DNA of 7,585 nt from Candidatus Izemoplasmatales bacterium (GCA_028699855.1 JAQVTV010000039.1:1-7585); one strand, 5' to 3'. Counted from the stretch's first letter, positions 1 through 5,883 are shown. Program-made: numbers and translations. Notes: generated from the letters alone by a model not told the origin.

Positions 1-33
1 ATTTGGTTCTGTCCATTCAGAACTGAACCAAAT
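1..33. repeat. Inverted repeat at the window edge
   Basis: Nine bases (ATTTGGTTC) at 1-9 are matched by their exact reverse complement (GAACCAAAT) at 25-33, with a 15-base spacer. A second, nested pairing (GTTCTG at 6-11 with CAGAAC at 18-23) is also possible. No T-tract follows on either strand, so it is not a standard terminator. It lies upstream of the transposase remnant. It does not resemble the putative right end of that element at 716-734, so it is probably not the matching left end. Confidence 0.4.
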
Positions 34-153
34 CCTTCAAAACAACTACCAAAACAATGCAGAACAAATAAGCCAATAAGAACAATTCATAAACTCCTTA
101 ATACAAAGGAACTCTATATTTTCTTACATAATGAAAGTACACAAGATTCTTGA

Positions 154-698
154 CACTACCAAATATTCCTTACCGATATTGCCTATCTAACCTATGACTT
201 AAATCAATGCGCTTACATATCAGGCGAAAAAGATGGTGTAACTCATGAGATGCATGGCTATAAAGTCTCTCATGATTTGGATATCACTTTCGTTTAATAA
301 AGTGTGAATCAACTTGAAATATTTATTTTTATCCAAAGGGAATGATGAATCCTGATCAAGGAACACATTACATCTCACACGCATTTCTACGATGTTTAAA
401 GGATTTACATATTGTACAATCTATGTCAAGATGCGGGGCCTGTTTGGATAATGCACCGATTGAATCCTTCTTTGGTCACATGAAAAACGAGATTAATATT
501 ATTGATTGAATGACATTTGAAGATGTTGTAAAAGCAATAGATGAATACGTGGATTACTACAATGATTTCAGGTATCAGTGGGGTCTAAATCGCATGAGTC
601 CAAAGACAAATGGAGATATGCTTAGAAATAAAAACAACAGAAAAGATGGTCGCTCAAAAACTGAACAACCATCTCAAAGTACTGTATTAAAATATTAA
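154..698 (+). pseudogene. IS3-family transposase (orfB, DDE type), degenerate
   Basis: This is the catalytic half of an IS3/IS150-type transposase, which would cut and join the ends of its element. From 154 the first frame reads IFLTDIAYLTYD, which matches the conserved TDITYL block with the first catalytic Asp (175-177), and continues to VSHDLDITFV before two TAA stops at 295-300. The frame then shifts: from 348 another frame reads NPDQGTHYIS (second Asp at 354-356; the family usually has HSDQG) and SMSRCGACLDNAPIESFFGH with the catalytic Glu. This frame is cut by TGA at 507-509, then resumes with MTFEDVVKAIDEYVDYYN and ends at TAA 696-698. TGA codons also occur at 343-348 in the first frame. 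The protein therefore needs at least one frameshift and three stop read-throughs, so the gene is dead. The piece from ATG 510 is the C-terminal tail and not an independent gene. Confidence 0.9.
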
Positions 699-715
699 AG
701 TCTCTTTTTTACTTA

Positions 716-734
716 GTCCTTGACATAGAGTACA
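716..734 (+). repeat. Likely right terminal inverted repeat of the IS3-family element
   Basis: GTCCTTGACATAGAGTACA lies 18 bases after the transposase stop. Read from the outside inward it is TGTACTCTATGTCAAGGAC, close to the TGTACCCTTTGTCAAG-type ends I recall for IS150-like members of the IS3 family, and it ends in the family's terminal CA. The partner end is not in the window, so the call rests on position and similarity only. Confidence 0.5.
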
Positions 735-909
735 CATTAAATTCATATCTCTAATGGTTTATGGACGTTATCCATTGCGTTATCACTGAAACCGAATGAT
801 TCAGCCTAATGGGATAATCATCCAATAATTAATGGTGCAATCATCCGTTGAAACAGTGAAATATCTCACATCATACTCTTCTCTCTTGTGCACCAATTGT
901 GACTTGCTG

Positions 910-943
910 AAAAAGATCGCACGACCTCAATGGCCGTGCGATC
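910..943 (-). terminator. Intrinsic terminator of the AraC-family regulator gene
   Basis: On the minus strand GATCGCACG pairs perfectly with CGTGCGATC (935-943 with 915-923). Three further inner pairs (one G-U) bring the stem to about 12 bp with a five-base loop. A run of five T (910-914) follows at once. The hairpin starts 4 bases past the AraC stop codon, a typical Rho-independent terminator position. Confidence 0.9.
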
Positions 944-947
944 ATTT

Positions 948-1832
948 CTATTTCTTGATCTTTATGACAGTTCTGCCTTCAATGTAGCCGCGATACCCTT
1001 CCGGGGCAAATTGGAAGCGATATCCGTTTGTGTCGTATTGATATCCATAGACAGTGGGGTTGAACTGAGTGATTCGCTCCATCACAAAACCCACTTCTTC
1101 CCGAAAATTCTCGTCATCGTAGGGTTCTCCTTGAAAAATCATGACATGCGTTTCGGGCAACTCAATCATATCACAGCCGTCCGGAACAACCCCCTGGTAA
1201 TCGATAGGTACTTCAACGCCTTGTACATACATTGAAGTCCCGGCTTTCTGTAATATTGGGCTTAGCCACATCCCCATCGGTTCGTGCAGTGCCTCTTTGA
1301 CGCTGGAGAGAAGTCCCCACACATCACATCCCACTTCTTCGCAGTATTTAAAATACTCCGTTGCTTCCATCGCTCGGCGAATAATGACTTTTCGCTTCGG
1401 CCTCTCCATGATTTGAACGAAAATCGCTTTGGTTTCCATTGTGTTCCCTCCTGAGATTTTGTTTTGTGTGAGGATCTCATAAGGCTTGAAATAGCTGAGC
1501 GGAATCGGCGCAATCTGATAGGCCTTCGGCGTGATGTTGAACACACTGGAAAAGGCGCGGGTAAACCCTTCATGCGAATCAAACACAAAATCCAATGCGA
1601 CATCAATAACCTTGTCTCCACTATCCCTCAGTCGTTTTGCGGCCAAGGTTAATCGGAATAACCTGATATACTCATATGCCGTTTTCCCAGTATACTCCTT
1701 GAACAATCGCATGGAATACCACGGAGAATAATGCGCCACATGTGCCAAATCGGAAATGGACATCGGCTGATGAATGTGTTCGCGAATATAGATTTGCATT
1801 CTTTTGACCGCTTGAGCTCTTTCATCCGTCAA
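948..1832 (-). CDS. AraC-family transcriptional regulator with GyrI-like effector-binding domain
   Basis: 294 residues in two parts. Residues about 8-106 form the AraC double helix-turn-helix DNA-binding domain: SISDLAHVAHYSPWYSMRLF is the first recognition unit and VALDFVFDSHEGFTRAFSSV the second, followed by the usual F..TPKAY end. Residues about 132-294 resemble the GyrI/AraC effector-binding fold seen in Rob- and BmrR-like proteins, with motifs such as EVPIDYQGVVPDG and FQFAPEGYRGYIEGR; this fold commonly binds small hydrophobic or cationic ligands. It is thus probably a ligand-responsive activator, targets unknown. The start is TTG at 1832: GAGGTGAT lies five bases upstream, and the first in-frame ATG is residue 12, without a comparable site. 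A terminator follows the stop codon (TAG). The gene lies 94 bases after the cyclase-like gene, which could be a target or a transcript partner; no terminator is visible between them. Confidence 0.92.
   Translation of the reverse strand: MTDERAQAVKRMQIYIREHIHQPMSISDLAHVAHYSPWYSMRLFKEYTGKTAYEYIRLFRLTLAAKRLRDSGDKVIDVALDFVFDSHEGFTRAFSSVFNITPKAYQIAPIPLSYFKPYEILTQNKISGGNTMETKAIFVQIMERPKRKVIIRRAMEATEYFKYCEEVGCDVWGLLSSVKEALHEPMGMWLSPILQKAGTSMYVQGVEVPIDYQGVVPDGCDMIELPETHVMIFQGEPYDDENFREEVGFVMERITQFNPTVYGYQYDTNGYRFQFAPEGYRGYIEGRTVIKIKK
1437..1452 (-). promoter_or_regulatory. Strong internal ribosome binding site and ATG inside the AraC gene
   Basis: Inside the AraC-family gene the minus strand carries AGGAGGG (1446-1452), a six-base spacer and an in-frame ATG (1437-1439), which is residue 132. 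This is a better Shine-Dalgarno/start arrangement than the gene's own TTG. It falls exactly at the junction between the DNA-binding half and the GyrI-like half, so translation here would yield a free 163-residue effector-binding domain. The same bases also encode Ser-Gly-Gly of the linker, so chance cannot be excluded. Confidence 0.45.
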
Positions 1833-1837
1833 TCCTC

Positions 1838-1857
1838 ATCACCTCAGTCCCATTATA
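1838..1857 (-). promoter_or_regulatory. Candidate -10 box and ribosome binding site of the AraC gene
   Basis: A perfect TATAAT lies at 1852-1857 (minus strand), and GAGGTGAT at 1838-1845 is the ribosome binding site for the TTG start at 1832. Transcription would begin near 1845, giving a very short leader. No good -35 is found 15-19 bases upstream, so an activator would be needed or the box is fortuitous. Confidence 0.4.
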
Positions 1858-1926
1858 TGTTTTCATCTAGCGAATTTCTTGACCCATCGTGTCATCTTCA
1901 TTTGTATTGAAACCAAATGTCGAAAC

Positions 1927-2862
1927 CTATAATTCGAACGGACATGGTTGTTTGAGAAGATTATGATAGACATCGGGTCGGTATGCTTTCAAAATCTTGA
2001 GCGCGCGAAACGTGTTGAATCGACCCCCTCTGGATTCTTCGAGCTGAAAATGAACCCGCCCTGAGTACTGTGCGTTTTTATTGACATATCCCTTTCTTAA
2101 ATTCGCTTCTACGAGATCAATCGCTTCGTCCATCCGCGAATCATACAATGCACCGCTATCGACAAAATACTCAAGTGCGCGGAAACAATCATATTTCCAA
2201 CGCGGAGGATAGTGGAATTCCTTCATATCAGGATGGATGATTGCCCCAGATTTGCGCGCGCGAAATAATTGGCGATTAAGCAGCGACTCCCTGGCGGCAT
2301 TTTCTTGGTTGATCACCTCGTCAACTCGATACATATAACCACTCGCACGATAAGTCGCAAGTCCTTCAAGTACATTGATCGTGGTGTGCAGCGAAGCGAT
2401 CTTGGGGGCGGGTTTACGCTCCCACGTGCAGTTCCATCCCCCGTCGGGAAAAGGATGCAGAAGGATGTAGTCGATTATCCCTTCGATTCGATCATCCTGC
2501 AACCTACCGTAGCATGCCATATTCAACATCATTCCCACGATGCACATATCCAAATGAGCTCGCTTGGAATAGCGTGCATCCTTTTGCCAAAGATGATCCA
2601 ATATAGTGTGGCATCCTTTTTGGTAAATGGCGTCTTCTGGGGCGATTTCCATGTAGCGGAGTTCCAACATGGTATAGTGGGTAGAAATCCATTTAGGGCT
2701 GTAGTAGCCTCCGCCCCATGTCGATGTTTTGGGATCGAACAGATCAAGGTAGCGACCGATGACACCTTGATTGCAACACCCCACTTTCTGATCCAACAAG
2801 TATTTGTCCGTCAACCTTTGGATGACGGCGTCTCCACGCTGTAACCACGAGATGATATTCAT
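1927..2862 (-). CDS. Squalene-cyclase/prenyltransferase-like alpha-barrel protein, function unknown
   Basis: 311 residues, soluble, no signal peptide or membrane helix. The sequence has the look of the terpenoid-cyclase/prenyltransferase alpha-alpha toroid: helical repeats joined by aromatic Gly-rich turns such as TSTWGGGYYSPKW (47-58), HPFPDGGWNC (136-145) and SRGGRFNTFRALKI (278-290). The DGGW element resembles the QW motifs of squalene-hopene cyclases. It is about half the length of a true cyclase (roughly 600 residues or more), has no N-terminal membrane domain, and I see no DXDD motif supplying the protonating acid. Cyclisation of squalene is therefore unlikely. Other conserved-looking residues include HTTINVLEGL (159-168) and HYPPRWKYD (217-225). 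The ATG at 2862 has an AAAGGAGA site six bases upstream. The gene has its own candidate promoter and is followed by the AraC gene on the same strand. Substrate and role cannot be assigned. Confidence 0.75.
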   Translation of the reverse strand: MNIISWLQRGDAVIQRLTDKYLLDQKVGCCNQGVIGRYLDLFDPKTSTWGGGYYSPKWISTHYTMLELRYMEIAPEDAIYQKGCHTILDHLWQKDARYSKRAHLDMCIVGMMLNMACYGRLQDDRIEGIIDYILLHPFPDGGWNCTWERKPAPKIASLHTTINVLEGLATYRASGYMYRVDEVINQENAARESLLNRQLFRARKSGAIIHPDMKEFHYPPRWKYDCFRALEYFVDSGALYDSRMDEAIDLVEANLRKGYVNKNAQYSGRVHFQLEESRGGRFNTFRALKILKAYRPDVYHNLLKQPCPFEL

Positions 2863-2961
2863 GAATCTTCTCCTTTCACGGCAAATCCATTGGCATCATG
2901 CCGGATATGTGTCTTCGGGCAGTCATTGATGGTGGCTATGTGTATCGCATAGTCTGAATTT

Positions 2962-2967
2962 ATTATA
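2962..2967 (-). promoter_or_regulatory. Candidate -10 box upstream of the cyclase-like gene
   Basis: A perfect TATAAT on the minus strand lies 100 bases upstream of the ATG at 2862. The -35 region is poor (GTTTTA at about 17 bases). Transcription would begin near 2955 and give a leader of about 90 bases, which contains a short palindrome (GGCATCATGCC, 2892-2902) of unknown meaning. Confidence 0.4.
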
Positions 2968-3037
2968 CGCGTTTTCTGTCAGGATAAAACTGGGGTTCAA
3001 ATTTATTTCGTGGGTTTTATTGAATCTAAATCCATAT

Positions 3038-3063
3038 AAAAAACCGTCAAATCATTGTCAGCC
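3038..3063 (-). terminator. Probable intrinsic terminator of the SDR gene
   Basis: On the minus strand GGCTGACAA (3055-3063) can pair with TTGACGG plus T (3044-3050 and on) around a four-base loop, with one A-A mismatch and several G-U pairs. Six T follow (3038-3043). It lies 24 bases past the SDR stop codon. The stem is weak, but the T-tract and position fit a terminator. Confidence 0.5.
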
Positions 3064-3087
3064 AATTAATCTGAAGGATCTATTATT

Positions 3088-3894
3088 TTATCCGAAATAC
3101 TTACCATAAATCATATCTTGAAGTCGTCCCGGCAATATCGAGAGGCACTTCATTTTCCAAGATTGATGAACGCAATACACCAAACGAGGGTTTTTGTGTG
3201 TGATCGCCTTTCGGATTGTTTTGGCGAATCGCTCGGGATCTTTTGCCCGAACCAACTCTTTTGTCATCATGTTTTTCATTTTCAGCAAGATCTCGCGGTA
3301 GTATTTCGTAGTCTTGACCGCATGCTCGAACTGACTATGAACCCCTTCAGCCATGCGGGTTCTGAATGATCCCGGGCGGATCTTGATGACCTTGATGCCA
3401 AAACAACCGACTTCTCGACGCAAACTGTCATTATAGATTTCCACCGCGTGTTTACTCGATGTGTAGAACGCATGAAAGGGGACTGCGGACAATGTGCCAT
3501 ACTCACTGGAGATGTTGATATATCGTCCTATAGCTTTTTTGACCAAAGGAAACGCATACTGATTGACGCGATACATGCCTAACAAGTTGACTGCCAACAA
3601 CTGATCGAACACTTTCGCAGGTTGCTCAATGACGGACCCGATCGCCACGGTACCGGCAAAATTGATTACGACATCCAACGCATCACACTGCGAAGAAATA
3701 AGAGCGAAAGCATGTTGGATAGCTGTCTCGTCTGTGACATCACATTCAATCGCGGTGCATTGTGATTTTGGATACCCCAACAACTCATCTGTGTGAATAT
3801 CGAGGGCAAAGACGTGGTAACCACGTTGAAACAATTCTTTGATTGTGACTTTCGCCAATCCTCCCGAGGCTCCGGTGATCACTGCGTATCGCAT
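3088..3894 (-). CDS. Short-chain dehydrogenase/reductase (SDR), NAD(P)-dependent
   Basis: 268 residues, the normal size of a classical SDR with a somewhat extended C-terminus. A Rossmann fold is shown by TGASGGLA at 7-14 (usual form TGxxxGIG, with Ala replacing the last Gly), D32 at the end of the second strand (favours NAD(H) over NADP(H)), CDVTD at 51-55 and NFAG at 78-81. The catalytic set is complete: N103, S130 in NISSEYG, and Y144xxxK148 in YTSSKHA; RPGSFRT follows at 173-179. The enzyme should oxidise an alcohol or reduce a carbonyl; the substrate cannot be read from sequence. The C-terminal stretch from about 195 is rich in Lys and aromatic residues and ends in a hydrophobic-basic tail, as in lipid- or membrane-associated SDRs, but that is only inference. 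The ATG at 3894 has AAGGAGG seven bases upstream. It appears to be transcribed from its own promoter. Confidence 0.92.
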   Translation of the reverse strand: MRYAVITGASGGLAKVTIKELFQRGYHVFALDIHTDELLGYPKSQCTAIECDVTDETAIQHAFALISSQCDALDVVINFAGTVAIGSVIEQPAKVFDQLLAVNLLGMYRVNQYAFPLVKKAIGRYINISSEYGTLSAVPFHAFYTSSKHAVEIYNDSLRREVGCFGIKVIKIRPGSFRTRMAEGVHSQFEHAVKTTKYYREILLKMKNMMTKELVRAKDPERFAKTIRKAITHKNPRLVYCVHQSWKMKCLSILPGRLQDMIYGKYFG

Positions 3895-3938
3895 CGCTCA
3901 TCCTCCTTGAATAGTTGTTCATTACGGTCAATAGTTTA

Positions 3939-3966
3939 GATATATGAAATCTACAAGACGTTTCAA
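3939..3966 (-). promoter_or_regulatory. Candidate promoter of the SDR gene
   Basis: On the minus strand TTGAAA (3961-3966) and TATATC (3939-3944) are separated by 16 bases. Transcription would begin near 3932, about 38 bases ahead of the ATG. The -35 is good and the -10 is moderate. An inverted repeat at 3968-3980 lies directly upstream of the -35. Confidence 0.4.
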
Positions 3967-3967
3967 A

Positions 3968-3980
3968 TGATCACGGATCA
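3968..3980. repeat. Short inverted repeat next to the SDR promoter
   Basis: TGATC-ACG-GATCA is a perfect five-base inverted repeat with a three-base centre, just upstream of the putative -35 of the SDR gene. It sits in the 112-base gap after the XRE gene and is not followed by a T-tract, so it fits an operator better than a terminator. Its TGATCAC half is also found in the palindrome upstream of the XRE gene (4675-4681). Confidence 0.3.
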
Positions 3981-4006
3981 GTTGTCATCTTGTTGGCACA
4001 GAGATG

Positions 4007-4636
4007 TCACTCCACAAACATTCTAATCTTGACATCAATTCCCATCGATATACGTACCTTGATCTTTTTGTCCTGAATCTTCCCGCTTAGATAACAATTA
4101 AACGCGAACGTGTTATCCATTTCATCCACAAGTCTCTGATCAATATACAGACTCACTTTCGTAGCTCGATGGTTCACGCGGATTTCGTGGCCTTCATATT
4201 GAGCCATGACCACGATGTTCTGTACAATGATTTGATGGAAGATTAAATAAATGATCAAACCGAAATGGACCGCAAGAAACATCACCCAGTCAAACCACAA
4301 GATGACTGAACCCAACATCAACACATACACCGCAAGCGCGATCCAAATCGATTTTTTCATGAGTTCGGACGGGCCTTTGGTGATGTGATAATCAATAATC
4401 GCGTCCCGTCTCATGGCCGCGTTCTCAGAAAGGACCGCAGACACAAGTTCATCGATGGTCACGCCAAAAAACATCGCAATATGGTTCAACGCGCTGACAT
4501 CGGGAATCGACTCTCCACGCTCCCACTTACTGATGACTTTGTCAGAGTAATTGAGATCTCTAGCCAATTCTTTTTGTGTGCGTCCCTTGATTTTTCGCAA
4601 GTAAATCAGATTATCTTTCAAAATATTACCATTCAC
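4007..4636 (-). CDS. XRE-family regulator with two membrane helices
   Basis: 209 residues from the GTG at 4636. Residues about 6-62 are a Cro/C1-type helix-turn-helix: LRKIKGRTQKELARDLNYSD, then VISKWERGESIPDVSAL and IAMFFGVTIDEL, all hallmark positions. Residues about 96-114 and 118-140 form two hydrophobic helices with a short turn (ILWFDW), so the protein is probably membrane-anchored with both ends in the cytoplasm. The C-terminal 60 residues look beta-rich (SLYIDQRLVDEM, SGKIQDKKIKVRIS); similar small domains follow the helices in other Firmicutes XRE proteins I recall. Start choice: the in-frame ATG at 4654 lies only two bases from a perfect TATAAT (4657-4662) and would be upstream of the transcript start, whereas the GTG at 4636 is preceded by GGGGTGAT at 4640-4647. 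A palindrome over its own -35 suggests self-regulation. Targets are unknown; the adjacent polyferredoxin and SDR genes are candidates. Confidence 0.85.
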   Translation of the reverse strand: MNGNILKDNLIYLRKIKGRTQKELARDLNYSDKVISKWERGESIPDVSALNHIAMFFGVTIDELVSAVLSENAAMRRDAIIDYHITKGPSELMKKSIWIALAVYVLMLGSVILWFDWVMFLAVHFGLIIYLIFHQIIVQNIVVMAQYEGHEIRVNHRATKVSLYIDQRLVDEMDNTFAFNCYLSGKIQDKKIKVRISMGIDVKIRMFVE

Positions 4637-4656
4637 CAAAATCACCCCGTGCATCT

Positions 4657-4683
4657 ATTATACCTTAAAGCCCTTGATCACAA
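4657..4683 (-). promoter_or_regulatory. Candidate promoter of the XRE gene
   Basis: On the minus strand a perfect TATAAT lies at 4657-4662, with TTGTGA at 4678-4683 as a possible -35 at a short 15-base spacing. Transcription would begin near 4650, downstream of the first in-frame ATG, and this supports the GTG start at 4636. Confidence 0.5.
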
Positions 4684-4686
4684 GGG
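4671..4686. promoter_or_regulatory. Palindrome overlapping the -35 of the XRE gene (candidate operator)
   Basis: CCCTTG-ATCA-CAAGGG is a perfect six-base inverted repeat with a four-base centre. It covers the putative -35 of the XRE promoter, a standard position for a repressor operator. Self-regulation by the XRE protein is the simplest reading. No T-tract follows it on either strand. Confidence 0.45.
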
Positions 4687-4725
4687 GAAAAATGCGTTCG
4701 CCGACTCTCTTCTTTGAGGAATGGC

Positions 4726-4746
4726 GATTCTCCATTTCGGAGAATC
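4726..4746. repeat. Perfect 8-bp hairpin between the polyferredoxin and XRE genes
   Basis: GATTCTCC (4726-4733) pairs exactly with GGAGAATC (4739-4746) around the five-base loop ATTTC. It lies 118 bases past the polyferredoxin stop and about 75 bases before the XRE ATG, in the 209-base gap between them. No T-tract follows on either strand, so it is not a canonical terminator. It may protect a transcript 3' end or bind a protein. Confidence 0.45.
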
Positions 4747-4863
4747 TAAATATATCCCCATCATCAATCCCCGGAAATCATTCACTAACATGGAAGGGTG
4801 AATTCGATTGCTGTGGCAGTCATCGACATGCACGAATGTCTCCGCTCCGACCCATCGATGATT

Positions 4864-5598
4864 TCAAATCCTTTTCTTTCTTTGAATGGACAATACCGAC
4901 CTGGGACAAGCCTCAACGCATTGATGACACAAAATGCAATCATACGAATCGATCGTTCCAGACTGCAACTCGCCAACCACATCGATGCTCATCGGACATA
5001 CTTGATTGCATTGATTGCATTGGATGCATTGTTCTTTTTGCGCATGCACTTTCCAGCGCAGAAACTTCACTTTATCTCCGAGGAGCATACCAAGAACCAT
5101 AAAGGGGGACATCCAACAAAGGGTTTGGCATGCGCCGCGACGGCCCACCCATACAGTTGTGATGAACAGCAAAACAATGACAAAATAGTAGGTGATATAC
5201 TTCCCCGGTTCATCTACCGAAATGCCCGTTTCGGTCAAATAAAGCGGATCAACTCCCTTGATTCCTCCCGCCAAAATGAAGCCACTCACCAGAACGAGCA
5301 ACCACACCCCATAAATGCTATAGCGAATGATGGATAATTTTTTCCTGTCGACTCGCTTGTCGTTGACCATTCGCAATAAATCGCTAGGGGCTGACCACGG
5401 GCACACATATGAACAAAATCCTCTGCCAAAAAAGAATCCCGAGACAAATAAAGCAATAAAAACTATCACACTTCCCGATACGATCCCGCTCATCGCGGCA
5501 GCCACGCTCACGTATGGCGATAGGAAATTCAAAATGACGGGAAACAGAATAAAACTGATGAACGTCGTGATATATCTTGCTTTTCTCTTCTTATTCAT
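4864..5598 (-). CDS. NapH-type membrane polyferredoxin (4Fe-4S binding protein)
   Basis: 244 residues. Four membrane helices are clear (about 10-32, 36-57, 89-112, 135-151), and a fifth is possible near 160-175. Two CxxxCP-like motifs follow helices 2 and 4: CSYVCP at 62-67 and CQTLC at 157-161 with P165, as in the NapH/NosR/CcoG group. The soluble C-terminus holds two complete 4Fe-4S ferredoxin motifs, CIQCNQCNQVCP (191-202) and CILCHQCVEACP (221-232), spaced as in bacterial 2[4Fe-4S] ferredoxins. The protein should carry electrons between the membrane and cytoplasmic partners, in NapH typically from the quinol pool. No nitrate reductase or other partner is in the window, so its acceptor is unknown. 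Start: ATG at 5598 with AAGGAGG five bases upstream. An in-frame ATG at 5661 would add 21 polar residues unlike the family and has no ribosome site. Stop is TGA. Confidence 0.92.
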   Translation of the reverse strand: MNKKRKARYITTFISFILFPVILNFLSPYVSVAAAMSGIVSGSVIVFIALFVSGFFFGRGFCSYVCPWSAPSDLLRMVNDKRVDRKKLSIIRYSIYGVWLLVLVSGFILAGGIKGVDPLYLTETGISVDEPGKYITYYFVIVLLFITTVWVGRRGACQTLCWMSPFMVLGMLLGDKVKFLRWKVHAQKEQCIQCNQCNQVCPMSIDVVGELQSGTIDSYDCILCHQCVEACPRSVLSIQRKKRI

Positions 5599-5673
5599 TT
5601 TCGCCTCCTTGATTATTTGTATATGATATATTGATCCAAGGGTGTTATCACTATCATCCATATCAAAACAAAC

Positions 5674-5683
5674 TGACTAGTCA
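5674..5683. promoter_or_regulatory. Perfect 10-bp palindrome in the polyferredoxin leader
   Basis: TGACTAGTCA equals its own reverse complement. It lies 22 bases downstream of the candidate -10 of the polyferredoxin gene, where a repressor could block transcription. A 10-bp palindrome may also occur by chance in a window of this size. Confidence 0.25.
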
Positions 5684-5704
5684 TCAATGAAGTATGCAAA
5701 CTCT

Positions 5705-5710
5705 ATTATA
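5705..5710 (-). promoter_or_regulatory. Candidate -10 box of the polyferredoxin gene
   Basis: A perfect TATAAT on the minus strand lies 107 bases upstream of the ATG at 5598. No convincing -35 is seen (ATATAA at 17 bases). The predicted leader is about 100 bases long and contains the palindrome at 5674-5683. Confidence 0.4.
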
Positions 5711-5836
5711 CACAAAAATTTGTTTCTTTATATTTCACTTGTAGAAAAAAGCTGCTTACAAAAAGGCATCGAGTGAATATATACGCTCTTCAATGATTGA
5801 TGAACCGCACTCAAAATCATGTGATGTACACAAGTC

Positions 5837-5869
5837 AAAAAAACACAGAGAGATGAATTCTGTGCTTTT
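5837..5869 (-). terminator. Intrinsic terminator of the repeat-protein gene
   Basis: On the minus strand AAAGCACAGA pairs with TCTGTGTTTT around a nine-base loop (perfect six-base core CACAGA/TCTGTG at 5859-5864 and 5844-5849, extended by one G-U and A-T pairs). Seven T follow at 5837-5843. It begins about 15 bases past the stop codon at 5884 and separates this gene from the polyferredoxin gene. Confidence 0.85.
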
Positions 5870-5883
5870 CGAATGAGCCATAA

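Larger units (their letters stand above)
1..734 (+). mobile_element. Remnant of an IS3-family insertion sequence (right part)
   Basis: The segment carries the C-terminal part of an IS3-type DDE transposase in broken frames, followed 18 bases later by a likely right terminal repeat at 716-734. No orfA, programmed frameshift site or left terminal repeat can be seen, so the element is either truncated on its left or continues beyond the window. The first 150 bases give no clear transposase homology in any frame, so the left limit is arbitrary. The AT-rich base composition differs by eye from the genes to its right, as expected of acquired DNA. It is not able to move on its own. Confidence 0.6.

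Noticed and set aside
833..895. Inverted repeat TGGTGCA / TGCACCA in the gap between the IS remnant and the AraC terminator
   Set aside because: Seven bases with a 49-base loop and no other signal; expected by chance.
1885..1918. CATTTG / CAAATG inverted repeat between the cyclase-like and AraC genes
   Set aside because: Six-base AT-rich stem with no T-tract on the minus strand; not a convincing terminator.
2269..2844. A 191-codon plus-strand open frame opposite the cyclase-like gene
   Set aside because: It overlaps a well-supported minus-strand gene entirely, shows no recognisable domain and has no ribosome binding site that I can see; a shadow frame.
2876..2926. A 16-residue upstream reading frame (MTARRHISGMMPMDLP) in the cyclase-like gene's leader, whose TGA touches the ribosome binding site
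   Set aside because: It has no ribosome binding site of its own and no run of regulatory codons, so a leader-peptide role is not supported.
4798..5337. Plus-strand open frames opposite the polyferredoxin gene
   Set aside because: The opposite strand encodes four intact Fe-S cysteine motifs and membrane helices, which fixes the coding frame.
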